NCBI GenBank assembly: GCA_017396055.1
Contig: JAFQND010000113.1
Coordinates: 1 to 6,701 of the forward strand
Length of the DNA: 6,701 nt
Reading direction: 5' to 3'
From: Oscillospiraceae bacterium
Lineage (GTDB): Bacteria > Bacillota > Clostridia > Oscillospirales > Ruminococcaceae
The notes beneath the pieces were generated by a model, which worked only from the letters and a program-made list of their open reading frames with translations, had not been told where the DNA came from and made no database searches. The position numbers were made by a program, and so were the translations under genes. This document shows positions 1-5,451 of the stretch, one piece after another (within the stretch, counting starts at the first letter, position 1; each line of letters begins with the position of its first letter).

Positions 1-314
1 AAGCCAGCCTTCTTCAGGGCGGGACGCAGCTAGGGATCATACTTCAGCAGAGCGCGGGACAGACCGTGACGGATAGCGCCAGCCTGGCCGGTAACGCCGC
101 CGCCTGCAACGGTGCAGACGATGTCGAACTTGCCTTCGGTCTCGGTCAGAGCCAGAGGCTGACGAACGATCAGCTTCAGGGTGTCCAGGCCAAAGTAATC
201 ATCGATGGAACGGCCGTTGATGGTAACAACGCCGGTGCCCTGGTAAACTCTTACACGGGCAACAGAGCTCTTTCTTCTGCCAGTGCCGTAGAAATAAGGT
301 TTGGTATCGTACAT
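1..314 (-). CDS. rpsI: 30S ribosomal protein S9, interrupted by in-frame TAG and cut by the window edge
   Basis: S9 is a small-subunit protein whose long basic C-terminal tail reaches the P-site tRNA. The first 94 codons are a clear S9: [14 protein letters not shown] at residues 10-23, then [43 protein letters not shown] and KYDP at the end. Codon 95 (30-32) is TAG. Past it the same frame reads L-R-P-A-L-K-K-A-G and TT (the start of Phe), which is exactly the usual S9 continuation, so the gene does not really end at TAG. S9 is normally about 130 residues, and the remaining 25 or so lie outside the window. The start is fixed by GGGAGG 8 bases upstream of the ATG. It is the second gene of the rplM-rpsI operon, 22 bases after rplM. 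The TAG may be a sequence error, a real nonsense mutation or a recoded codon. Identity is certain; integrity is not. Confidence 0.93.
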
Positions 315-336
315 TTAAATTGCCTCCCTTCCTGAA

Positions 337-762
337 TTAGAACTCGCATACTTCGGGTTTCTGAGCAGCATGGGGATGCTCAGTGCCCTGGTATACGCGC
401 AGACGGCCAACAGCGTCGCGGCCGATGACGGTGTCAGGGATCATACCCTTAACAGCAGCGATCATAGCCTTCTCGGGGTTGGTCTTCATCAGGGTGGAGT
501 ACTTGATCTCTTTCAGACCGCCGATCCAGCCGGTGTGCCAGCGGTAGAATTTCTGCTCAGCTTTTTTGCCGGTCAGAACGATCTTCTCGCAGTTGATGAT
601 GATAACATGGTCACCACAGTCAACATGAGGAGCGAAGGTGGGTTTATGCTTTCCGCGCAGGATCATAGCAGCCTTTGCAGCTACACGGCCCAGGGACTGG
701 CCCTCGGCGTCGATCACATACCATTTGCGGCTGATTTCAGCAGCTTTAGGCATAGTAGTCAT
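337..762 (-). CDS. rplM: 50S ribosomal protein L13
   Basis: L13 is an early-assembling large-subunit protein that binds 23S rRNA. The product is 141 residues, the normal length (E. coli has 142). Visible family signatures are WYVIDAEGQSLGRVA near residue 14, LRGKHKPTFAPHVDCGDHVI, VLTGKK at 62-67, KFYRWHTGWIGGLK and the C-terminal L-R-V-Y-x-G-x-E-H-P-H-A-A-Q-K-P at 121-136. The start at 762 is preferred over the in-frame ATG three codons later because GGAGG lies 7 bases upstream of the former. It is the first gene of the conserved rplM-rpsI pair, transcribed from a consensus promoter about 90 bases upstream through a structured leader. The stop is TAA. Confidence 0.97.
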   Translation of the reverse strand: MTTMPKAAEISRKWYVIDAEGQSLGRVAAKAAMILRGKHKPTFAPHVDCGDHVIIINCEKIVLTGKKAEQKFYRWHTGWIGGLKEIKYSTLMKTNPEKAMIAAVKGMIPDTVIGRDAVGRLRVYQGTEHPHAAQKPEVCEF

Positions 763-846
763 AGTCTTACCTCCAAAATATTTTTCAAACGTCCGTTTAC
801 CGTATCAGAATTATCCTGTTGGATATCGGATCATTTTCACAACGTT
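763..846 (-). promoter_or_regulatory. rplM 5' leader, candidate L13 autoregulatory RNA
   Basis: About 80 bases of untranslated leader separate the promoter from rplM. Read on the minus strand, AACGTT (846-841) can pair with GACGTT (793-788), enclosing CCG (829-827)/CGG (802-800) and an inner hairpin TATCC-AACA-GGATA (825-812). A competing fold is also possible, because TATC can instead pair with the GATA next to CGG. Firmicutes are known to carry an L13 leader RNA upstream of rplM-rpsI that is thought to give product feedback. Position and size fit, but I cannot confirm a match to that family by eye. The leader ends in the ribosome binding site GGAGG. Confidence 0.4.
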
Positions 847-850
847 ATCT

Positions 851-879
851 ATTATAACGGCGTGCAAGCGAAATGTCAA
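851..879 (-). promoter_or_regulatory. Consensus sigma-A promoter of rplM-rpsI
   Basis: On the minus strand TTGACA (879-874) and TATAAT (856-851) are separated by exactly 17 bases, a perfect match to the housekeeping consensus. An A/T-rich stretch with a run of A residues (about 894-905) lies upstream of the -35 and could act as an UP element. Transcription should start near 844. Such strength suits a ribosomal protein operon. Confidence 0.93.
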
Positions 880-880
880 C

Positions 881-1043
881 CCAAAATTCGGCGATTTTTT
901 AATATACAGCCCCTATTCTCTCGTTTTCACGCCTTTATGCTTTATTTCTCTCACTTTCTCATTCGCCATTTCATTTTTGGGCATTTTCCAAAGATTTGTA
1001 TACCTGCACGATTTGGCTAAATGAGATGGTGATATTTTGTGAA
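881..1043. other. A/T-rich intergenic stretch with no recognised gene
   Basis: This is the unexplained part of the 349-base gap between rplM and the upstream operon (763-1111). It is rich in A/T and strongly strand-biased (pyrimidine-rich on the plus strand, purine-rich on the minus strand). I see no ribosome binding site with a credible reading frame, no further clear promoter and no RNA gene in it. The rest of the gap is filled by the rplM leader and promoter on one side and terminator hairpins on the other. Confidence 0.6.
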
Positions 1044-1068
1044 AAACACAGAGAAAGACGCTGTGTTT
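1044..1068 (-). terminator. Possible second terminator hairpin
   Basis: AAACACAG (1044-1051) and CTGTGTTT (1061-1068) form a perfect 8-base inverted repeat with a 9-base loop. On the minus strand the hairpin ends in CTGTGTTTTTC, a short T-run, and lies just beyond the strong terminator at 1071-1101. It would work as a back-up terminator for the four-gene operon. The stem is A/T-rich and the case is weaker than for its neighbour. Confidence 0.35.
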
Positions 1069-1070
1069 CC

Positions 1071-1101
1071 AGAAAAAGACCGCCTTCCGAAGAGGGCGGT
1101 C
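1071..1101 (-). terminator. Rho-independent terminator of the galM-mrp operon
   Basis: GACCGCC (1078-1084) pairs with GGCGGTC (1095-1101). The stem extends inward by three more pairs, one of them G-U, to a four-base loop. Read on the minus strand the loop is C(UUCG)G, an extra-stable tetraloop, and the stem is followed by TCTTTTTC (the A-run at 1073-1077 on the plus strand). It starts 10 bases after the stop codon at 1112-1114. Confidence 0.92.
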
Positions 1102-1111
1102 GATCTTTCGT

Positions 1112-1549
1112 TTATTCGCTTGCCAGCTCACTTTCGAGAATATCGGCAGCAATGCGGCAAAGCTCGGCACAGGCGGGATTGTGTCCGGGAATGGTGGCGG
1201 GAACGGGCGGAACAACATTTGCTCTGATCTTGAGCACATCCCGGCAGGCAAGGGCGCCGACCTTCTCGCGATAGGCCGCGGCCATCCGCTGTACCCGGTC
1301 ATAGAGCACCTTTTTGCCGTCCAGATCGAGGGGCTGGTCATAGCCGCGCAGCAGGCTCATCACCATAACTGCACCGGAAAAAGCACCGCAGACCTCGCGG
1401 AGACGGCTGACACCGCCGCCAAAGCCGGATGCCATCCGGGCGGCCATATCCTTGGTCATGCCCAGCTCATCGGCATAGGCAACTACAACGGCCTGTGCGC
1501 AGTTGTATCCTTCGAAGAAGAGGGCTTCAGCCTTCTCTCCCCTGCTCAT
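1112..1549 (-). CDS. C-GCAxxG-C-C family cysteine-motif protein
   Basis: This is a 145-residue soluble protein of the family named for its spaced cysteines. They are seen as GYNCAQAV (Cys17), SGFGGGVSR at 41-49, EVCGAFSGA (Cys54), ACRDVL (Cys102) and PACAELC (Cys127 and Cys131). The family is widespread in anaerobes and has been suggested to act in redox or metal/cofactor binding, but I know of no established reaction. No signal peptide or membrane segment is visible. Its ATG overlaps the TGA of the upstream Mrp gene in ATGA (1546-1549), with GAGGG about 9 bases upstream, so translation is probably coupled. That coupling makes a joint role with the iron-sulfur ATPase an attractive inference. 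It is the last gene of its operon, with stop TAA. Confidence 0.88.
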   Translation of the reverse strand: MSRGEKAEALFFEGYNCAQAVVVAYADELGMTKDMAARMASGFGGGVSRLREVCGAFSGAVMVMSLLRGYDQPLDLDGKKVLYDRVQRMAAAYREKVGALACRDVLKIRANVVPPVPATIPGHNPACAELCRIAADILESELASE

Positions 1550-2379
1550 TTCAGCAGACCCTCGACAACGTCGGCTGCATAATCCAGCCAGTCGCCCTCG
1601 AACAGCTCAACAGCACCCTTGTCTGCACCGCCGGCGATAGCGGGGTTGAAGGGCAGCTTGGCCAGTACGGGCAGGTTGTGGGCTGCAGCGATCTCGTTGA
1701 TATGGCTCTCGCCGAAGATCTCCAGCTTTTTGCCGCAGTCAGGGCAGACAGCATAGCTCATGTTCTCTACCAGACCGAGGATCGGCACATTCATGGCGTT
1801 GGCCATCTTGACAGCCTTCTCGACGATCATGGATACCAGCTCCTGGGGAGAAGCAACAACGATAATGCCGTCAACGGGCAGGCTCTGGAAAACAGTCAGG
1901 GGAACGTCGCCGGTTCCGGGAGGCATATCCACGAACATGAAGTCTACATCGTCCCAGATAACATCGGTCCAGAACTGTTTGACAGTGCCGGCGATGACAG
2001 GACCGCGCCAGACAACGGGCTGGGTCTCGTCTTCCAGAAGGAGGTTGACGCTCATGACCTTGATGCCGGTCTTGGTCTCAACGGGCAGGATGCCGAACTC
2101 GTTGGCCATAGCCTTTTCATGCAGGCCGAAAGCCTTGGGGATAGAGGGACCGGTGATATCGGCGTCGAGGACAGCAACGTCGTATTCACGACGGCGCAGC
2201 AGAACAGACATCAGAGAAGTGACCATCGATTTGCCGACGCCGCCTTTGCCGCTGACGACACCGATAACCTTTTTGATATTGGACATATCATGGGGTTTTT
2301 CGCGAAAATCTTCCGGATTGGATTTTCTGGAAGAGCAGTTTGCGCTGCAGGAGCTGCAGTCATGATTGCATTCACTCAT
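1546..2379 (-). CDS. Mrp/Nbp35-type iron-sulfur cluster carrier ATPase
   Basis: This 277-residue P-loop NTPase of the Mrp/NBP35 (ApbC) family is expected to bind and transfer Fe-S clusters to apoproteins in the cytoplasm. Visible motifs are the deviant Walker A GKGGVGKS at 44-51 with its signature lysine K45, LDADITGPSIPK at 71-82, DMPPGTGDVPLT at 151-162, and the cluster-binding pair CPDC (Cys212, Cys215) in ENMSYAVCPDC. Ahead of the ATPase domain is a short tail with Cys4, Cys8, Cys11 and Cys15, resembling the N-terminal cluster of eukaryotic Nbp35 rather than E. coli Mrp. The DUF59-like N-terminal domain of many bacterial Mrp proteins is absent. AAAGGAAG lies 7 bases upstream of the ATG. 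The gene sits 26 bases after galM and overlaps the next gene by 4 bases. Confidence 0.93.
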   Translation of the reverse strand: MSECNHDCSSCSANCSSRKSNPEDFREKPHDMSNIKKVIGVVSGKGGVGKSMVTSLMSVLLRRREYDVAVLDADITGPSIPKAFGLHEKAMANEFGILPVETKTGIKVMSVNLLLEDETQPVVWRGPVIAGTVKQFWTDVIWDDVDFMFVDMPPGTGDVPLTVFQSLPVDGIIVVASPQELVSMIVEKAVKMANAMNVPILGLVENMSYAVCPDCGKKLEIFGESHINEIAAAHNLPVLAKLPFNPAIAGGADKGAVELFEGDWLDYAADVVEGLLK

Positions 2380-2405
2380 GTGAAAACTTCCTTTCTCTTT
2401 TGTAT

Positions 2406-3452
2406 TTATTTCTCACAGGAGAAGCCGTAAACAGTAACTTCCTCATATGCCTCGCCGGCCTTCAGCACGACAGAGGGGAAGGAAGGACAGGCCATGCTGT
2501 TGGGATAGTGCTGGGTCTCCAGACAGAAACCGGTGCGCTTGCCGTAGGCGTGGCCGGATTTGCCCAGGCGGTCGCCGGTCATGTTGCCGGTATAGAGCTG
2601 AACGCCGGGCTGGGTGGTGCAGACGCCCATATAGATGCCGGTGCGGGGAGAATGGGCAACAACGACCCGTCTCAGTTCATCGCTCTCGCCGAGGACGAAG
2701 TTGTGGTCATAACCGCCGCCGTTTTTCAGCTGAACGTCGTCCATGGCGATATCGCGGCCGATGGGCTTCATGGTACGGAAATCGAAGGGAGTGCCTTCAA
2801 CAGGGATGACCTGTTCAACAGTCAGGCCGTATTCGTCAACAGCGGTATAAGCCTCTGCAGCGATCATCAGTTCCTGGTCTTCGACGGTGGTGCCGCTGCC
2901 TTCACCGGAGAGGTTGAAGTAAGCGTGGTTGGTCAGGTTGAGGATGGTGTCCTTGTCAGAGACGGCACGGTAGTCGATGGCCAGCTCGTTCTTTTCATTG
3001 AAGGTATAGATGACGGTGACGGTCAGAGTACCGGGATAGCCCTCTTCCATATCGGGGGAAACACAGGACAGCACCAGAGAATCGCCCTCGACCTCAGCAG
3101 CCCAGATCTTTTTGTCAAAGCCTTCCTTGCCGCCGTGGAGGTGGTTGTGCTTGTCGTTGGCATAGAGCGGATACTCAACACCGTTCAGGGTGAACCGGCT
3201 GTTGGCGATACGGTTGCCATAGCGGCCGATGAGAGCGCCGAAATAGCCGTCGTTCTGCTCATAGCCAGCCACGTCGTCATAGCCCAGCACAACGTCGGTG
3301 AGGGTGCCGTCAGCGGCAGGGACCTTCAGTGTCTGGATGGTGCCGCCCAGGTCGAGAATGGTAACATAGGCGCCTTCAGAGCCGGTCAGAGTAAAAGCGG
3401 TGACCTCGCGTCCGTCAGCGGTTTTGCCGAAGAGTTTCTTGGTTACAGCCAT
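2406..3452 (-). CDS. galM: Aldose 1-epimerase (mutarotase)
   Basis: GalM interconverts alpha and beta anomers of galactose and glucose, feeding the Leloir pathway in the cytoplasm. The 348-residue length is normal. Motifs in order are FGALIGRYGNRIA (71-83, substrate-contacting Asn80-Arg81), NHLHGG with His106, NLTNHAYFNL with His176 (catalytic acid in the family), GGYDHNF with Asp249, and the catalytic base region FCLETQHYPNS with Glu312. All match the positions known for characterised GalM enzymes, so it should be active. AAAGGAG lies 7 bases upstream of the ATG. It follows the GNAT gene by 21 bases. No galK, galT, galE or sugar transporter is in view, so the galactose link is from the family only; a broader aldohexose mutarotase role is equally possible. 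The stop is TAA. Confidence 0.96.
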   Translation of the reverse strand: MAVTKKLFGKTADGREVTAFTLTGSEGAYVTILDLGGTIQTLKVPAADGTLTDVVLGYDDVAGYEQNDGYFGALIGRYGNRIANSRFTLNGVEYPLYANDKHNHLHGGKEGFDKKIWAAEVEGDSLVLSCVSPDMEEGYPGTLTVTVIYTFNEKNELAIDYRAVSDKDTILNLTNHAYFNLSGEGSGTTVEDQELMIAAEAYTAVDEYGLTVEQVIPVEGTPFDFRTMKPIGRDIAMDDVQLKNGGGYDHNFVLGESDELRRVVVAHSPRTGIYMGVCTTQPGVQLYTGNMTGDRLGKSGHAYGKRTGFCLETQHYPNSMACPSFPSVVLKAGEAYEEVTVYGFSCEK

Positions 3453-3473
3453 GGAAATGCTCCTTTCTGTATG

Positions 3474-3899
3474 TCAGGGGATCTGCCGCAGCATATCCAC
3501 ATGGGGACAGTGCTCGTCCAGATATTCGCCCGAGATGATCTGATAACCGGCTTTCTGATAAAAGCCGATGGCCTGACACTGCGCCGAGAGAACGGCAGCG
3601 CTGCCGCCCAGTTCGGCGATTTTTTCATGACAGGCATTCATGATATGAAGGCCCAGACCGGTCCCGCGAAAAGCGGGCAGGATCGCCACGCGTCCGATAT
3701 GCCAGCGGCCCTCTTCCCTGTCGGGAAAGATACGGGCACATCCGGCGGGAACGCCGTCCTTTTCACAGAGAAGGTGGAAACAGACCGCATCGGTCGCGTC
3801 AAATTCGTTGGAAAAGCCCTGTTCCTTTACAAAAACCTCCACACGGATGTTGTATACGGGCGAGCAGTCTTCAGGGACAGAGAGCCATCGGAATGTCAT
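3474..3899 (-). CDS. GNAT family N-acetyltransferase, ElaA/YjcF-like
   Basis: This is a 141-residue single-domain acetyl-CoA-dependent acyltransferase. The N-terminal IRVEVFVKEQGFSNEFDATD (residues 18-37) is typical of the ElaA/YjcF-like subgroup. The acetyl-CoA-binding motif A is IGRVAILPAFRGTGLGL (68-84, R78-x-x-G-x-G83), and the C-terminal part has AIGFYQKAGY and the HCPHVDM ending seen in this subgroup. The substrate cannot be told from the sequence. I place the start at the ATG at 3897-3899, because AAAGGAG lies exactly 7 bases upstream. An in-frame GTG at 3930-3932 would add 11 residues but lacks a ribosome binding site and lies at about the transcription start. It is the first gene of the operon with galM, mrp and the C-GCAxxG-C-C gene; its stop is TGA. 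Confidence 0.92.
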   Translation of the reverse strand: MTFRWLSVPEDCSPVYNIRVEVFVKEQGFSNEFDATDAVCFHLLCEKDGVPAGCARIFPDREEGRWHIGRVAILPAFRGTGLGLHIMNACHEKIAELGGSAAVLSAQCQAIGFYQKAGYQIISGEYLDEHCPHVDMLRQIP

Positions 3900-3906
3900 G
3901 GGATCG

Positions 3907-3913
3907 CTCCTTT
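3907..3913 (-). promoter_or_regulatory. Ribosome binding site that fixes the GNAT start
   Basis: AAAGGAG on the minus strand is 7 bases before the ATG at 3897-3899. It supports that codon over the upstream in-frame GTG at 3930-3932, for which no Shine-Dalgarno sequence is visible. Confidence 0.85.
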
Positions 3914-3937
3914 TGGGGTACGGAATACCCACATTTT

Positions 3938-3966
3938 ATTATGGCACAGGAACGGAAAAAAGTCAA
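3938..3966 (-). promoter_or_regulatory. Sigma-A promoter of the GNAT-galM-mrp operon
   Basis: TTGACT (3966-3961) and CATAAT (3943-3938) are separated by 17 bases on the minus strand, and a TG one base before the -10 gives an extended -10 element. Transcription should start near 3931, leaving a leader of about 30 bases. The -35 is only one base away from the palindrome at 3968-3993. Confidence 0.88.
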
Positions 3967-3967
3967 C

Positions 3968-3993
3968 GACCAACTGTCTGAAGACAGTTGGTC
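3968..3993 (-). terminator. Perfect palindromic hairpin, terminator of the lipoprotein gene
   Basis: GACCAACTGTCT and its exact reverse complement are separated by only two bases, giving in practice an 11-pair stem with a TTCA loop on the minus strand. Downstream on that strand comes GTTGACTTTTTT, whose T-run begins 6 bases after the stem, so termination may be leaky. It lies 33 bases after the lipoprotein stop. The plus-strand side has no T-run. Because it abuts the next promoter's -35, an operator role is an alternative. Confidence 0.65.
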
Positions 3994-4026
3994 TGCAAGA
4001 ATGGCTCGCAGCCAGGTTGATGACCA

Positions 4027-4818
4027 TTACTCATCCCGAAGCTCACAGATGCGCCAAGCAGGATAATCTCCATCCCTTCTGTGCCGCTGTTCATATACAT
4101 AAAGCTTGCTGAGATCATCAGGATTACCATAAACCTCGCGGCCGTCCACACGGCTGCCGTGCGAATCTGTTAATCGATTTGTCTCCAGATCACCCGTTGG
4201 AATACGGTCACAGCCAATAAATTTCAAATTCCCGATCAGGACACATTCTGCCGGTAGTTCTTCTGCTATTTCACAGACATTTTCAGAGCCGGTCAGATTG
4301 ATACAATACTGCCGTCCCTGATAGGACAGACATCCGTTGTCATGAAGATCATCACTGACAAAGCGGACATAGTCATTCTCAAGCCAGCCATCAGCCGTTG
4401 TCATCCGGACATAAACCACCTCAGGTGTTTCCGGATTTGTAAATATTGTGCCGGTCGCTTCGACACCGGCTTTAAGTTCCAACTCTTTTGCGGGCGGATC
4501 TTCGGTAACATCGGATATCACACCGGCAGCGGTGTATCCCTCCGGTATATCCAAAAATACATTGCGTTCGTTTTCTATGTACATCACGCCGTTTTCCGAC
4601 TTATAGCTTTCGGCCATACCAGTCCAGTAATAATGCCTGCCGCCGACCTGTATGATGGGATGTATTCTTTTTGGAAAAAGAGTGTCGTCTATGCCGCCGG
4701 TAACCTTTCCCACGGTATCCGGCCTGCTCGTTCCGGATCCGGTTTGTACAGCCATCCCACAGGCCGCCAGAACAAAGATACAGAACAATGCCAAAATCCA
4801 TGCTGTCAGCTTTTTCAT
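4027..4818 (-). CDS. Putative lipoprotein of unknown function with two internal repeats
   Basis: This 263-residue protein starts MKKLTAWILALFCIFVLAAC, a lipoprotein signal with lipobox LAAC (Cys20). It is predicted to be exported and lipid-anchored on the outer face of the membrane. I do not recognise a family. The mature part appears to hold two copies of a roughly 95-residue unit. The landmarks are VGGRHYYW (58-65) against YQGRQYCI (156-163), IPEGYTAAGVI (91-101) against LPAECVLIGNL (178-188), and TIFTNPETPEVVYV (124-137) against EVYGNPDDLSKLYV (218-231). GAGGAG lies 8 bases upstream of the ATG. Three rows I counted are 43-45% GC, clearly below the neighbours, and codon use is correspondingly A/T-richer, suggesting later acquisition or relaxed selection. 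I see no promoter in the 113 bases upstream, so it may be read from the GNAT/HAD promoter. Confidence 0.85.
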   Translation of the reverse strand: MKKLTAWILALFCIFVLAACGMAVQTGSGTSRPDTVGKVTGGIDDTLFPKRIHPIIQVGGRHYYWTGMAESYKSENGVMYIENERNVFLDIPEGYTAAGVISDVTEDPPAKELELKAGVEATGTIFTNPETPEVVYVRMTTADGWLENDYVRFVSDDLHDNGCLSYQGRQYCINLTGSENVCEIAEELPAECVLIGNLKFIGCDRIPTGDLETNRLTDSHGSRVDGREVYGNPDDLSKLYVYEQRHRRDGDYPAWRICELRDE

Positions 4819-4931
4819 ACAGAATTCTCCTCACACAGACTGTCGGTCAAGGGGATATCCTCGCTGCGGCCTTCGGCCCCAATCTGCGGAAAGACGGAAT
4901 TCCCGCGCGTGGTACCTCTCCATAACGTGCT

Positions 4932-5450
4932 TTATTTTCTGACGATATATCTTGTATGAGGCATTTCGGTGCCTCTGTAATGCTTGATCCATTTGTCGGC
5001 GGGGGTCATGCCGTTGCGGAGAGCAACCCGCTGTGAAGGAATATTGGTGTCCCGGATGATCGAGCAGACTTCCTCCGCGCCCAACACCTCAAAGGCATAA
5101 TTTTTACAGGCAATGGCCGCCTCGGAGGCATAACCTTTGTGCCAGAAGCTGCGGTTAAAGAGATAACCCACTTCCAGCACCTCTTCGTCCTTCCAGGGTT
5201 GAATGGTCAGACCGCACTGACCGATCATTTCGCCGGTCTCTTTAAGCACCACTGCCCAGAGACCGAAATCGTATTGTTCATAGCGGGCAAGCTGCCGGTC
5301 GAGCCAGGTCTGTACCTCTTCATCGCTGAAGGCGCCCTCATAGGCGGTCATGGTCTCGCTGTCCTGCAGAATGGCGCAGAGAGCGTCCCAGTCGTTCTGA
5401 TCCATCCGGCGAAGGAAAAGCCGCTCGGTCTCGATAACAATTCTTTCCAT
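4932..5450 (-). CDS. RimJ/RimL-type GNAT acetyltransferase
   Basis: This 172-residue GNAT protein of the Acetyltransf_3 type is related to ribosomal-protein N-terminal acetyltransferases and antibiotic or amino-acid acetylators; its own substrate is unknown. It opens with IETERLFLRRM, the usual family start. It then has TGEMIGQCGL on the central strand, VGYLFNRSFWHKGYASEA (94-111, acetyl-CoA pyrophosphate loop around K105-G-Y-A108), and the C-terminal N136-x-x-S139 followed by VALRNGM. The start at 5448-5450 is chosen because homologs begin at M-x-x-x-x-x-E-T-E-R-L and GGGAG lies 10 bases upstream. Longer in-frame starts up to 5549 lie inside the HAD gene. It begins one base after the HAD stop (TGATATG), so the two are probably coupled. 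The stop is TAA. Confidence 0.92.
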   Translation of the reverse strand: MERIVIETERLFLRRMDQNDWDALCAILQDSETMTAYEGAFSDEEVQTWLDRQLARYEQYDFGLWAVVLKETGEMIGQCGLTIQPWKDEEVLEVGYLFNRSFWHKGYASEAAIACKNYAFEVLGAEEVCSIIRDTNIPSQRVALRNGMTPADKWIKHYRGTEMPHTRYIVRK

Positions 5451-5451
5451 A

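Noticed and set aside
913..984. Small lysine-rich minus-strand reading frame of 23 residues ending in TAG
   Set aside because: It has no proper ribosome binding site, no recognisable family and lies in purine-rich A/T sequence where such frames arise by chance.
3900..3932. GTG at 3930-3932 as start of the small GNAT gene
   Set aside because: There is no Shine-Dalgarno before it, it coincides with the expected transcription start, and the ATG at 3897-3899 has an ideal one.
2340..4112. Long plus-strand open frame of about 590 codons
   Set aside because: It is antisense to galM and the GNAT gene, whose protein families are unmistakable; such mirror frames are common in GC-rich genes. It has no ribosome binding site or family features.
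4868..4878. GGCC-TTC-GGCC hairpin as terminator of the RimJ/RimL-type gene
   Set aside because: The stem is only four pairs and no T-run follows on the minus strand.
4901..4920. T-box-like GGTACCACGCG upstream of the lipoprotein gene
   Set aside because: The essential UGGN bulge before ACC is not present on the transcribed strand (it reads AGGT), the leader is too short, and the downstream gene has no amino-acid link. The opposite strand has no gene to control.
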